Positions 8,525-17,518 of a stretch of 64,000 nucleotides of DNA are shown here, piece after piece. Position 1 is the first letter of the stretch, and each line of letters begins with the position of its first letter. Under the pieces are notes generated by a model. It had not been told where the DNA came from. It searched no databases and was given only the letters and a program-made list of their open reading frames with translations. Position numbers and translations under genes: made by a program. This DNA is from Acidobacteriota bacterium (lineage in GTDB: Bacteria > Acidobacteriota > Thermoanaerobaculia > Gp7-AA8), in the NCBI GenBank assembly GCA_019244185.1, contig JAFATB010000019.1:62001-126000 (forward strand), written 5' to 3'.

Positions 8525-9648
8525 TGCGCATCGGGATCACCTGCTATCCGACCTTCGGCGGTTCCGGCGTCGTGGCCACGGAGCTCGGCCTCGCGCTGGC
8601 GAAGCACGGCGACAACGTGCACTTCATCAGCTACGCGCTGCCGTCGCGCCTCAACCTGCTGCACGAGCGCGTGCACTTTCACGAGGTCACGGTCACGCCG
8701 TATCCGCTGTTCGATCCGTATCCGCCGTACACGCTCGCGCTGGCGACGAAGATGGCCGAAGTCGCGGCGTACGAGAAGCTCGACATCCTGCACGTGCATT
8801 ACGCGATTCCGCACGCGATCAGCGCGTATCTCGCCAAGCAGATCCTGCAGTCGAAGCTGCGCGTGATCACGACGCTGCACGGCACCGACATCACGCTCGT
8901 CGGCCGCGACGAGAGCTATCTGCCGATCACGAAGTTCGGCATCGAGGTCTCCGACGGCGTGACCGCGGTGTCGCAGTGGCTGAAGGACGAGACGGCGACG
9001 CACTTCCATACGGCGAAGACGATCGAGGTCATCCCGAACTTCATCGATCCGGCACGCTTCCGCCGCGACGCGAGCAAGTTCTGCCAGATGTTCGGCGCGC
9101 CGGGTGACAAGTTGGTCTGCCATGTCTCGAACTTCCGGCCGGTGAAGCGCGTGCTCGACGTCGTGGAAGTCTTCCGCAAGATCGCGTCGGAAGTGCCGAG
9201 CCGCCTGCTCATGATCGGCGACGGCCCCGATCGTTCGCGCGCCGAGGCGTACGCGCGCGAGCATCGCCTCCGCGACCGCGTCTTCTTCCTCGGCAACGTT
9301 CCGAACCTCGAAGAAGTCCTCGGCGCATGCGATCTCTTTTTGCTGCCGTCCGAGACGGAATCGTTCGGCATGGCCGCGCTCGAGGCGATGTGCAGTGAAG
9401 TGCCCGTGATCGCGTCGCGCAGCGGCGGCTTACCCGAGGTGGTCGTCGACGGCGAGACCGGATACCTCGTCGGCGTGGGCGACACGGACGCGATGGCCGC
9501 GCGCGCGATCGAGATCCTGCGCGACGACTCGCTGCGCCGCCGGATGGGACGCCAGGCGCGCGAGCATGCGGTCGCGGAGTTCGACGACCAGAAGATCGTG
9601 CCGATGTATCGCGATCTATACGACCGCGCGATCGCGTCCGGCGCATAG
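8524..9648 (+). CDS. bshA: N-acetyl-alpha-D-glucosaminyl L-malate synthase BshA
   Basis: A 374-residue GT4 glycosyltransferase, the first enzyme of bacillithiol synthesis, joining UDP-GlcNAc and L-malate. Diagnostic segments are CYPTFGGSGVVATELG (7-22), HFHEVTVTPYPLFDPYPPY, ALATKMAEVA, LDILHVHYAIPHA and ITTLHGTDITLVG. The GT4 nucleotide-sugar motif ETESFGMAALEAM lies near residue 279. Length matches the family (375-380). Last gene of the bshC-bshB1-bshA unit, whose order is the reverse of the pathway. The next gene begins 20 nt later with its own TAAAAT box. Confidence 0.96.
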   Translation: MRIGITCYPTFGGSGVVATELGLALAKHGDNVHFISYALPSRLNLLHERVHFHEVTVTPYPLFDPYPPYTLALATKMAEVAAYEKLDILHVHYAIPHAISAYLAKQILQSKLRVITTLHGTDITLVGRDESYLPITKFGIEVSDGVTAVSQWLKDETATHFHTAKTIEVIPNFIDPARFRRDASKFCQMFGAPGDKLVCHVSNFRPVKRVLDVVEVFRKIASEVPSRLLMIGDGPDRSRAEAYAREHRLRDRVFFLGNVPNLEEVLGACDLFLLPSETESFGMAALEAMCSEVPVIASRSGGLPEVVVDGETGYLVGVGDTDAMAARAIEILRDDSLRRRMGRQAREHAVAEFDDQKIVPMYRDLYDRAIASGA

Positions 9649-9668
9649 CGGTCGCTAAAATCGCGCGT

Positions 9669-10707
9669 ATGCTCGACCGGCGCGACTTCGCACGACTCCT
9701 CTGCGTCTCCACCGCCACCGCCGCTCTCGCCGCCGCGCCGGCCGCGCCGCGCGCGACCGCGCGCAAGCTCGTGAAGCCGAAGCGGCTCGCGGAAGGCGAC
9801 ACCGTCGCGCTGGTGCTGCCGGCCTCCGCGACGTTCGAGGCCGACGCGATCGCCATCGCGCGCGAGCAGCTCGAGGCCATCGGCCTCAAAGTCGCGATCG
9901 GTCAACATGCGTACGATCGCTGGGGCTACTTCGCGGGACACGACCGCGATCGCGCCGACGATCTCAATCGCGCGTTCGCCGACGACGCGATCGCCGGCAT
10001 CGTCTGCTACACCGGCGGCTGGGGCTCGCCGCGCGTGCTGCCGTATCTCGACTACGACCTCATCGCGCGCAAGCCGAAAGTGCTCATCGGCTACAGCGAC
10101 ATCACGGCGCTGCTCAACGCGATCCATCAGCGCACGGGGCTGGTCACGTTTCACGGTCCCGTCGGCGGCTCGAAGCTCGATCCGTATTCGCTCGATTGCT
10201 TTCGCAAAGCGGTGATGACGCCGGAGCCGATCGGCGCGCTCGCACCCGCCGAAGAAGCCGGACGATCTCGTCGATCGCGACAATCGCGTGCTGCGCCTGC
10301 ACGGCGGCAAAGCGTCGGGACGTCTCATCGGCGGCAACCTCACGCTGCTCGCCACGCTCATGGGCACGCCGTGCGAGCTCGAAACGGACGGCGCGATCGT
10401 CTTCACCGAGGACGTGCGCGAGGACATCTACCGCATCGACCGCATGCTCACGCAGCTCGCCCTCGGCGGAAAGTTCGAGCGCATGGCGGGCTTCCTCTTC
10501 GGCCACTGCACCGAATGCAACAAGAACCCGTCGTTCTTCAGCCTCGAAGACGTGCTGCGCGACCGTTTCGGCAACGGACCGCAGCCCGCGCTGTCGGGAC
10601 TCGCGTTCGGCCACATCGATCAGAAGCTGACGATTCCGCTCGGCGTGATGGCCACGCTCGACGCCGACGCCGGCACGGTCGAGATCACCGAGAGCGCGGT
10701 GGTGTGA
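9669..10707 (+). pseudogene. LD-carboxypeptidase (S66 family), interrupted by one +1 frameshift
   Basis: The first frame gives a Tat-like leader (MLDRRDFARLL) and the N-terminal half of an S66 LD-carboxypeptidase, with GIVCYTGGWGS and the nucleophile motif IGYSDITALL. This half reads well to about 10244. The family then continues in the +1 frame from about 10246 (PKKPDDLVDRDNRVLRLHGG) with the catalytic Glu in VFTEDVRED and the His in FGHIDQKLTIPLG, ending at 10707. Removing one C from the CCC at 10245-10247 restores a single ORF of about 345 residues with the Ser-Glu-His triad. Without that the first frame reads out of family to 10817. The intact product would trim tetrapeptide stems or cleave microcin C-like compounds. 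A sequencing error, recent mutation and slippage are all possible. Confidence 0.8.
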
Positions 10708-10806
10708 GGAGACGCGGCCCGCGGACTTGCGGCGGCGTCGAGACGCTCGGTTTGAGTTGTAGGGGGAGAATCAGGATCGCTGCTTGCCGCGTGACCGCGT
10801 CTCCTC
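10706..10806. repeat. 12-bp perfect inverted repeat between convergent genes
   Basis: GAGGAGACGCGG at 10706-10717 is the exact reverse complement of CCGCGTCTCCTC at 10795-10806. The arms are 77 nt apart in the gap between the carboxypeptidase remnant and the lytic transglycosylase. The left arm begins in the TGA stop. The central part holds no gene. Function unknown: possibly a decayed mobile or REP-like element, or a transcript-end structure without a T-tract. Confidence 0.55.
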
Positions 10807-10841
10807 ATCCGACTTAGACACGCAAAGGAGACGAATGTGGC

Positions 10842-13217
10842 TCACGGCTCCGCGCGCAGGCCGCCGACGGGCGCGGAGCTGCCGTAGATCGCGCCGTAAC
10901 GCTCGTACGAGTTCATCACCTTGCGGACGTAGTTTTTCGTTTCGTCGAAGTTGATCGCGCTCAGAAAGTAATCGTCGCCGGGCGCGGGCTGCAGGCGTGT
11001 CCAGAGCGCGACCTGTTTCGGACCGGCGTTGTAGGCGGCGCTGGCGCGATAGTGATCGCCGCCGAAGGTCTTCGACAACTCGCTGATGTACTTCGCGCCG
11101 AGGCGGATGATCACGCGCGGATCGTAGAGATCCTCCGGCGCGAGATCGACGATGCCGACGTCGCGGCCGATGTCGCGTGCGGTGGTGATAATGAACTGCA
11201 GCAGTCCGCGCGCGGCCGCCTCCGACTTCGCGCGCGGGTTGAAGCGCGACTCCTCGCGCATGATCGACAGCACGAGCGCGGGATCGGCCTCGTACTTTTT
11301 CGCGTCGTCGGCGATGTAGTTGTAGAAGTAGCGCGGGTAGAGGAGTTGCCGCACGACCTCCGGCAGAAGGTCCGGATGAAAGTCGTTCGGCACGGACTTC
11401 ATCATGACCTCGATCGCATAGATCGAGTCCTTCGACGCGCCGCCCTGGTTGAGCGCGAGCGAGCGCGTGAGCGCGGCGCGCGCGGGACGCAAACCCCAGC
11501 GCTTCTCGATCGACGGCACGGCGTCGTCGTACAAGCCCATGGCGAGGAGTTGATCCTGCGGCGTGGCCGCGTTCGGAAACTGCGGCAGCGACTCCGGCGT
11601 GAGCTCGAGGATCGCGCGATACGCCGGCAGCTCGCGATAGATCGCGGCGAGCTTCTGCAGTTGCGCCGCGCGGTCGCGCGAGGAGAGCAGCACGCGATCG
11701 GTCTGCAGCTGTTTCGCGGTGGCGAAGTTCTTCGCGGCGATGAGGTTCGCGACCTGCGCCTCGCGCAGCGCGAGCTCGCGCGTGAGCTTCGGCGCCATCG
11801 CCGGCGCGTCGAGCCGCTGCCGCGCAAAGTACGCAAAGTGCGTCGGCACTTTCGCGCGCAGCACATCGAGATAGTTGCGGAACGCCGCCGGCGGATCGCG
11901 ATCCTCGGCTGCCCGCGCGCGCCAGTACGCGAACTCCGCGCGGTCGTAGTCGTCGAGCAGTTTCGGCGGCACGCCGTTCAGCGTCGCGGTGGCGCCGGCG
12001 GGATTGCCGGTGCCGAGGAGCGCGATCGCGTACGCGAGCGAGCCTTCGACGATGGCGCGCTCGTTCGGCGCGAGCTTGCGCAGCTGCGCGAGATCGGCGC
12101 CCGCTTCCGCGAGGCGATGCTGCTTCGCGCGCGTACGCAGGCGTTGCGTCAGCGCGGCCAGCGTCGCCGGAAACTTCCCCGGCACCGCGATGGCCTGCGA
12201 CATCAGCTGCTCCGCGCCGCCGTCGTCGCCGCGCAGCTGCACGGAACGCGCGGCATGCCAGAGGAACGTCGCCTTCTGTCCCGGCGACTTCGTCGCGTTC
12301 GCGCCGCGCAGATAGGCCGCCTGCGCCTCCGCGAACTTCTCCGCGCCGAAGTAGCTGCGGCCGACGGCGAACTGCAGATCGTCGGTGTACGCGTGCTTCA
12401 GCGCGAGCTGCAGAAGCGCCGTCGCGCGGTCGAAGTGGCGGTGCTTCTGAAAGGTCTCGCCGAGGAGCGCCCACTGGTTGACGTTCATCCGCGGCAGGAG
12501 CTCGGGACGATCGAGCGCGCGCGCGGCGCGGTCGGCGGCGTCGTCGGACGTGCCGCCCTGCAGGAGCGCGAGGCCGCGCGTGAGCGCGCCGTTCGGATCG
12601 CGCTTCGCGGTCGCTTCGAGGATGCGCGCGGTGATGTCACGGCGCAGTGCCGTCGATGCGGACGGCGTGATCGTGGTCGCGAACTGCGTCAGGCGATTCG
12701 GGTCGTCGAGCGTCGAGAGATAGTCGATCTCGTCTTCGATCGCCTCGTCGCGATAGAGCGCGTGCGGATAGTCGGTGATGAGCGCCATGCGGTAGCGGCT
12801 CGCATCCTCGCCGTCCGCGATCGACGCGCGGTGATACAGCGCGAGCTCGCGCAGCGGATTGCCTTTCGCGAGAAACGGCTCGAGCTTCTTCGCGGCGTCC
12901 GACTTTTCGTTGCTCTCGATGAGAGCGCGCGCGTGCAGATATGCGAGCGAGTGGCGCGCGTAGAGGTCGGGCTGCTTCTGTTCGATCTGTTCGAGGAGCT
13001 CCGCGAGGTCGTCGCCGTCGAGCTGGCGGAACGTCGCCGACCATTGTTCGACCGGCGGGATGCCGCGCGGCGTCTCCGTCTTCTTCGTCTCGCCCGCGAC
13101 GGGCCGGAACACGCGATGGCGCTGCAGGCGCTCGCGGTACAGAACGATGCCGAAGATCGCGAGCAGGAGGACGAGCGCGGCGGCGGCGATGAGTACGTAG
13201 CGGCGGTTGCGGCTCAA
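10842..13217 (-). CDS. Soluble-lytic-transglycosylase-like protein with TPR-like N-terminal region
   Basis: A 791-residue murein hydrolase that cleaves the MurNAc-GlcNAc bond with formation of 1,6-anhydroMurNAc. One N-terminal membrane helix (YVLIAAAALVLLLAIFGIVL) is followed by ~500 residues of helical repeats (Slt70-like U-domain) and the SLT domain. The SLT domain has the catalytic Glu in SIMREESRF, then AAARGLLQFI, ASAAYNAGP and SYERYGAIY. I chose the TTG at 13217 because it overlaps the upstream stop as TTGA and puts the helix at the very N-terminus; a longer reading to 13613 would overlap the upstream gene and lacks family similarity. Longer than E. coli Slt70 (~645) because of extra repeats. 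Periplasmic, membrane-anchored. Confidence 0.9.
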   Translation of the reverse strand: MSRNRRYVLIAAAALVLLLAIFGIVLYRERLQRHRVFRPVAGETKKTETPRGIPPVEQWSATFRQLDGDDLAELLEQIEQKQPDLYARHSLAYLHARALIESNEKSDAAKKLEPFLAKGNPLRELALYHRASIADGEDASRYRMALITDYPHALYRDEAIEDEIDYLSTLDDPNRLTQFATTITPSASTALRRDITARILEATAKRDPNGALTRGLALLQGGTSDDAADRAARALDRPELLPRMNVNQWALLGETFQKHRHFDRATALLQLALKHAYTDDLQFAVGRSYFGAEKFAEAQAAYLRGANATKSPGQKATFLWHAARSVQLRGDDGGAEQLMSQAIAVPGKFPATLAALTQRLRTRAKQHRLAEAGADLAQLRKLAPNERAIVEGSLAYAIALLGTGNPAGATATLNGVPPKLLDDYDRAEFAYWRARAAEDRDPPAAFRNYLDVLRAKVPTHFAYFARQRLDAPAMAPKLTRELALREAQVANLIAAKNFATAKQLQTDRVLLSSRDRAAQLQKLAAIYRELPAYRAILELTPESLPQFPNAATPQDQLLAMGLYDDAVPSIEKRWGLRPARAALTRSLALNQGGASKDSIYAIEVMMKSVPNDFHPDLLPEVVRQLLYPRYFYNYIADDAKKYEADPALVLSIMREESRFNPRAKSEAAARGLLQFIITTARDIGRDVGIVDLAPEDLYDPRVIIRLGAKYISELSKTFGGDHYRASAAYNAGPKQVALWTRLQPAPGDDYFLSAINFDETKNYVRKVMNSYERYGAIYGSSAPVGGLRAEP

Positions 13218-13669
13218 GAATCCTCTCGGGCGAGAGTGCCCGACAGGATCGCCTGCGGAGCTCGCCTGAGGATCTCCGCGCGTGCAATCGCATAGCCAAG
13301 AATCGCGTCGACGAGCATCCGCCGTCCGTCGCGCGAGAGCAGGATCAGCACCTTCTGCTTCACCTCGCGCACCTCGACGATGTCCTCCCAGCGCATCCAC
13401 CGCCCGTGTTTGCCGAACAGCTTCAGCAAGCGGTTCTCGTACTTCACGCCGATGTTGCTGAAGTAGATGTGATCGCCGTACTGCAGCACCGCGGCCGCGA
13501 CCGTGCCCAGAAAGAGCAGGACCAGGCCGAACATCGGCAGGAACCGGTAGTCGGTCGGATGATCGGCGAGATACATGAAGAAGATCGCCGCGGAGCCGAA
13601 CGACGCCGCGCACGAGATGATGCGCGACACCGGCGGGCGCTCGAATACGAGGACCTGATCGTCGTTCAT
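13214..13669 (-). CDS. Small membrane protein with bacterial PH-like domain
   Basis: A 151-residue protein of uncertain function. Two hydrophobic helices (about 16-33 and 43-62) are followed by YGDHIYFSNIGVKYENRLL and WMRWEDIVEVREVKQKVLILL. The latter follow the strand-strand-'W.di..v' order of bacterial PH (YdbS/YdbT/bPH) domains. Its stop overlaps the TTG start of the lytic transglycosylase, so the two are probably co-expressed and both act at the envelope. The divergent proS lies about 50 nt away. Confidence 0.75.
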   Translation of the reverse strand: MNDDQVLVFERPPVSRIISCAASFGSAAIFFMYLADHPTDYRFLPMFGLVLLFLGTVAAAVLQYGDHIYFSNIGVKYENRLLKLFGKHGRWMRWEDIVEVREVKQKVLILLSRDGRRMLVDAILGYAIARAEILRRAPQAILSGTLAREDS

Positions 13670-13702
13670 GGCGTCAAAAGCTCAACAAAACAACGGCTCG
13701 GA

Positions 13703-13708
13703 TACAAT
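13703..13708 (+). promoter_or_regulatory. Candidate -10 box of proS
   Basis: TACAAT (GATACAAT context) ends 10 nt before the proS ATG, leaving almost no leader. No good -35 is seen about 17 nt upstream. A short or leaderless transcript is suggested by this spacing. Confidence 0.4.
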
Positions 13709-13718
13709 CCCCGCCCTT

Positions 13719-15431
13719 ATGCGCTGGAGCCGTTTCTTCATCAATACACTGCGAGAAGTGCCCGCCGACGCGGAAGTCGTCAGTCAGAGACTGATGATGC
13801 GCGCCGGCATGATCCGTAAAGTCGCCGCCGGCATTTACACGTATCTGCCGCTCGGCCTCCGTTCCATCCAGAAGATGGAGGCGATCGTCCGCGACGAGAT
13901 GAACCGCGCGGGCGCGTCCGAGCTGCTGATGCCGTCCATCCAGCCGGCGGAGCTCTGGATGGAATCGGGTCGCTGGCAGAAGTATGGAAAAGAACTTCTG
14001 CGGATCAAAGACCGGCACGACCGCGACTTCGTCTTCGGCCCCACGCACGAGGAAGTGATCACGGACACCGTGCGCGACGCGATCAACTCGTATCGCCAGC
14101 TGCCGATCAATCTCTATCAAATTCAGACGAAGTTCCGCGACGAAGTGCGTCCGCGCTTCGGCCTCATGCGCGGCCGCGAGTTCATCATGAAGGACGCGTA
14201 CTCCTTCCACACGACGCGCGAGTCGCTCGACGAGACGTACGACGTGATGCGCGACGCGTACAGCCGCATTTTTCATCGCTGCTCCTTAGACCACGTTCCC
14301 GTCGAAGCCGATACCGGCAACATCGGCGGCTCCGCATCGCACGAGTTCATGGTGCTCGCGCAGTCCGGCGAGGACGCGGTCGTGAGCTGCCCGAACTGCC
14401 GCTACGGCGCGAACGTGGAGAAGGCGACGTCGAAGTTCTTCGACGACGAAGTCGAGCCCGCGCCGTCGGAGGTGCTCGCCGAGCTGCATACGCCCGGCAC
14501 GCAGAGCATCGACGACGTCGGCGCTTTCCTGAACAAGCCGACCTCGCAGCTGATCAAGACGCTCGTCTTCGACACCGACCTCGGTCCGGTGATGGTGCTC
14601 GTGCGCGGCGATCGCGCCGGCAACGAGATCAAGATCAAAAACCACCTCGGCGCGCAATGGATGGAGATGCTCTCCGACACGCGCTTCGAGGAAACGACCG
14701 GCGGCCCGATCGGCTACTGCGGCCCGGTCGGCACGAAGTGCGCGCGCGTGCTCGCCGATCATTCGCTGCGCGGCCGCAAACGCTGGATCGTCGGCGGCAA
14801 CCGCAAGGACATGCATTACGACTTCGCCGTGCCCGGCCGCGACTTTCCCGAGCCGGAGTTCGGCGACTTCACGACCGCCATCGAAGGCGATCCGTGCGTG
14901 CGCTGCGGCACGCCGCTCGAGATCTATCGCGGCATCGAAGTCGGCCACATCTTCAAGCTCGGCACGAAGTACTCCGAGGCGATGCAGTGCACGTTTCTCG
15001 ATGAGAGCGGCCAGCGGCAGCCGATGGTCATGGGCTGCTACGGCCTCGGCATCGGCCGCACGGTGGCGTCGGCGATCGAGCAGAGTCACGACGACGACGG
15101 CATCATCTGGCCGATGCCGATCGCGCCGTTCGAAGTCGTGGTGACGTCGGTCGGCAAAGACGAAGCGGTGCTGCGCACGGCAACCGAGGTGTACGAGAAG
15201 CTGAAGACGGAAGGCATCGACGTGCTGTTCGACGATCGCGACGAGCGTCCGGGCGTGAAGTTCAAGGACGCGGACCTCATCGGCTTCCCGCTGCGCATCG
15301 CCGTCGGCGCGAAGAGTCTCGCCAACGGCCAGATCGAATGGAGCTTCCGCAAGGATCGCGCGAAGCAGCTCGGCGCGCCGGACGAGGTGCTGGCGCGCGT
15401 TGTCGAGGCTGTCAGGGCGGGGCTATCATGA
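13719..15431 (+). CDS. proS: Prolyl-tRNA synthetase (bacterial type with editing insertion)
   Basis: A 570-residue class II aminoacyl-tRNA synthetase charging tRNA-Pro. The start MRWSRFFINTLRE is the conserved N-terminus, so an in-frame ATG 51 nt upstream is rejected. Motif 1 lies around GASELLMPSIQPAELW, motif 2 at FRDEVRPRFGLMRGREF and motif 3 at GCYGLGIGRTVASAIEQ. Between motifs 2 and 3 sits the YbaK-like editing domain (INS, about 230-400) that removes Ala from tRNA-Pro, with IKIKNHLGAQWMEML and VVGGNRKDMHYD-type segments. The C-terminal anticodon-binding domain contains LFDDRDERPGVKFKDADL. Length matches the bacterial form. Its TGA overlaps the ATG of the outer-membrane protein gene. Confidence 0.97.
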   Translation: MRWSRFFINTLREVPADAEVVSQRLMMRAGMIRKVAAGIYTYLPLGLRSIQKMEAIVRDEMNRAGASELLMPSIQPAELWMESGRWQKYGKELLRIKDRHDRDFVFGPTHEEVITDTVRDAINSYRQLPINLYQIQTKFRDEVRPRFGLMRGREFIMKDAYSFHTTRESLDETYDVMRDAYSRIFHRCSLDHVPVEADTGNIGGSASHEFMVLAQSGEDAVVSCPNCRYGANVEKATSKFFDDEVEPAPSEVLAELHTPGTQSIDDVGAFLNKPTSQLIKTLVFDTDLGPVMVLVRGDRAGNEIKIKNHLGAQWMEMLSDTRFEETTGGPIGYCGPVGTKCARVLADHSLRGRKRWIVGGNRKDMHYDFAVPGRDFPEPEFGDFTTAIEGDPCVRCGTPLEIYRGIEVGHIFKLGTKYSEAMQCTFLDESGQRQPMVMGCYGLGIGRTVASAIEQSHDDDGIIWPMPIAPFEVVVTSVGKDEAVLRTATEVYEKLKTEGIDVLFDDRDERPGVKFKDADLIGFPLRIAVGAKSLANGQIEWSFRKDRAKQLGAPDEVLARVVEAVRAGLS

Positions 15432-16834
15432 ATTTCATGCGCAAGTTTCTCGTGGTGCTCGCCGCGTTCGCGGCGCTTCCGCTCGCCGCACAGAACGTCG
15501 ACATCGAGGCGTTGTCGGGCCTGCAGTTCAATTTCGGCAATCCCGGCGCGCGTTCCCTTGGCATGGGCGGCGCGTTCCTCGGACTGGCCGACGACGCCTC
15601 CGCGGCCGAAGCGAATCCCGCCGGCCTCACGATCCTGCGCAAGCCGGAAGTCTCGGTCGAAGTGCGCAACTACCTCGAGCAGCAGCTCTTCTCGACGAGC
15701 GGCACGTTCCCGAACATCCAGCGCACGCCGTTCACGCACTACAGCGACCGCGTGGTGATCAGCTTCGCCAGCGCGGTCTTCCCGATCAAGAAGTTCACCC
15801 TCGGCGCGTACTACCACGAGCCGCTCAACAACAAAGGCGGCGGCGTGGTCGCGCCGGTGACGGACCAGTTCACGGGACGCGTCACGACGCCGCTGCCGAA
15901 CTTCTATCTGCCGGCGACGAATCGCGTGCCGTCGGGCGATCCGATCACGCTCGCCGAATGCCAGGCGCTGCGCACGCAGCGCAACGATCCGTTCGCGTGC
16001 CTCGAGTTCCGCATCAATCCGTTCGTCTCCGCGCTCGACGTGCGCGAGCGGACGTTCGGCCTCGCCGGCGCGTGGCAGATCCATCCGAAGTTCTCCATCG
16101 GCGCGACCGTGCGCCACCATCGCTTCGAGGAAGCGGCGTTCACCTCGCGCTACACGCAGCAGTTCGCGCTCGACGCGATCATCGTGCAGGCCACGGCGAA
16201 GACGAACGGCGGCAACGTCGACATCGGCGAAGTCTCGGACACCACGTTCGCGGCCGGCTTCAAGTGGACGCCGCTCGACAAGCTGAGCATCGGCGGCGTG
16301 TACAAGCAGGGACCGCAGTTCGAGGCGCCGCTCTTCTTCGCGAACACGGCCTCGCAGTTCCAGTTCAACAACGTGGCGAGCACGAAGTTCCACGTGCCCG
16401 ACATCATGGGACTCGGCGTCTCGTACCGCCCGATCCCGGTGCTGACGATCAACGCCGACGCGGTGCGCGTGAAGTACTCGAATCTCGCCGACGATTTCGT
16501 GGCGTCGGTCGCCGACGTGCGCGATCTCGAGGATCCGTTCGGCGCGAACGACGTGACGGAGCTGCACGCGGGCGCGGAGTACTTTTTCCCGACGAAGATC
16601 CCGTTCGCGCTGCGCGGCGGCTTCTGGCGCGACCCCGCGCATTCGATCGAGTGGCAGGGACCGCTCAACCGTCCCGACTACATCGCCGAGGCGCTGCTCT
16701 ATCCGAAGGGCGAGTCGCAGAACCACTGGGCGGTCGGCGGCGGCTTCGCGTGGCCGCGCTTCCAGATCGACTTCGGCTACGACTCGTCGCCGCACTACAA
16801 GGTGGGGTCGCTATCGATGGTCACTCGTTTCTAA
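15428..16834 (+). CDS. FadL/OmpP1-like outer-membrane beta-barrel protein
   Basis: A 468-residue protein with a clear signal peptide (MRKFLVVLAAFAALPLAAQ). The mature start, GARSLGMGGAFLGLADDAS then AAEANPAGL, is the hallmark of the FadL/OmpP1/PorV family of outer-membrane transporters, and the remainder is amphipathic strands ending in an aromatic C-terminus (SLSMVTRF), as expected for BAM-assembled barrels. It probably moves hydrophobic compounds across the outer membrane, or acts as a PorV-like assembly factor. The ATG at 15428 overlaps the proS stop; MRKF at 15437 is an alternative start. The 3' end overlaps the convergent dipeptidase gene by 14 nt. Its presence supports a diderm organism. 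Confidence 0.88.
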   Translation: MNFMRKFLVVLAAFAALPLAAQNVDIEALSGLQFNFGNPGARSLGMGGAFLGLADDASAAEANPAGLTILRKPEVSVEVRNYLEQQLFSTSGTFPNIQRTPFTHYSDRVVISFASAVFPIKKFTLGAYYHEPLNNKGGGVVAPVTDQFTGRVTTPLPNFYLPATNRVPSGDPITLAECQALRTQRNDPFACLEFRINPFVSALDVRERTFGLAGAWQIHPKFSIGATVRHHRFEEAAFTSRYTQQFALDAIIVQATAKTNGGNVDIGEVSDTTFAAGFKWTPLDKLSIGGVYKQGPQFEAPLFFANTASQFQFNNVASTKFHVPDIMGLGVSYRPIPVLTINADAVRVKYSNLADDFVASVADVRDLEDPFGANDVTELHAGAEYFFPTKIPFALRGGFWRDPAHSIEWQGPLNRPDYIAEALLYPKGESQNHWAVGGGFAWPRFQIDFGYDSSPHYKVGSLSMVTRF

Positions 16835-17510
16835 GCGCCTCCAGCGGCACATCCATCAACTCGAATTTCTCCCATCCGCCAAAGTCAAAGTGCCACCACT
16901 CGGATGGCAGCGGCGCGAAGCCGTGCCGCGTCATCACGTCGCGCAGCTTCGCGCGATTCGCGACGACGTCCGGCGGCAGGTCGTTGAAATCCTGACGCGC
17001 GCGTGACGTGAAGTCGTCGTACGGCGTCGGCATCGCCAGCTCGGAGCCCGTGCGGAGGTCGATGAGCGTGAGATCGACGGCGGCGCCGCGATTGTGGCGC
17101 GAGCCTTTGGCCGGATCGGCCACAAAGTCCGGATTCCTGATCGGCTCCCACATCGCCTCGGTCACGCAATAGGGGCGATACGCGTCGAACACCTTCACGC
17201 CGAGTCCCTGTTGCGCGAGCTCGCGCTCGACGTCCGCCAGCGCGCGGGCGGCGGGCGCGCGCAGATACGCCTTCGCCACCGGATAGAGCGTGTGCTTCAT
17301 GAAGTTGTTCGGCGTCGCGTAGCGGATGTCGAGCGGGATGCCCAGCGACGCGACGTCGACGAGGCGCGTGTCGGGATTGCGCCGCGCGAGACGCTCGTAC
17401 GTCGCGCGATCGGGCACGACGTGAAGACCGTAGCGGTTCGCGGGAATCGCCACCTGCGACGCGCACGCGAGCGCGCATGCGACGAGAGCGAAGTTGATCG
17501 CGCGTTTCAT
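16821..17510 (-). CDS. D-Ala-D-Ala dipeptidase (VanX/DdpX family, M15D)
   Basis: A 229-residue exported zinc peptidase. A signal-like N-terminus (MKRAINFALVACALACASQ, possibly a lipoprotein) precedes the M15 domain with DIRYATPNNFM, VFDAYRPYCV, the zinc motif SRHNRGAAVD (His and Asp ligands), and SEWWHFDF carrying the catalytic Glu and third ligand. The family hydrolyses D-Ala-D-Ala. With an export signal it more likely recycles D-amino acid dipeptides from the cell wall than confers glycopeptide resistance, and no vanH, vanA or vanRS is nearby. It is divergent from the LLM gene with only 8 nt between start codons, so the promoters overlap the coding ends. Confidence 0.9.
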   Translation of the reverse strand: MKRAINFALVACALACASQVAIPANRYGLHVVPDRATYERLARRNPDTRLVDVASLGIPLDIRYATPNNFMKHTLYPVAKAYLRAPAARALADVERELAQQGLGVKVFDAYRPYCVTEAMWEPIRNPDFVADPAKGSRHNRGAAVDLTLIDLRTGSELAMPTPYDDFTSRARQDFNDLPPDVVANRAKLRDVMTRHGFAPLPSEWWHFDFGGWEKFELMDVPLEALRNE

Positions 17511-17518
17511 GTCGCCTA

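Noticed and set aside
16821..17510. VanX-like dipeptidase as a glycopeptide resistance gene
   Set aside because: No vanA, vanH, vanR or vanS nearby and the protein has an export signal, which points to cell-wall or D-dipeptide metabolism instead.
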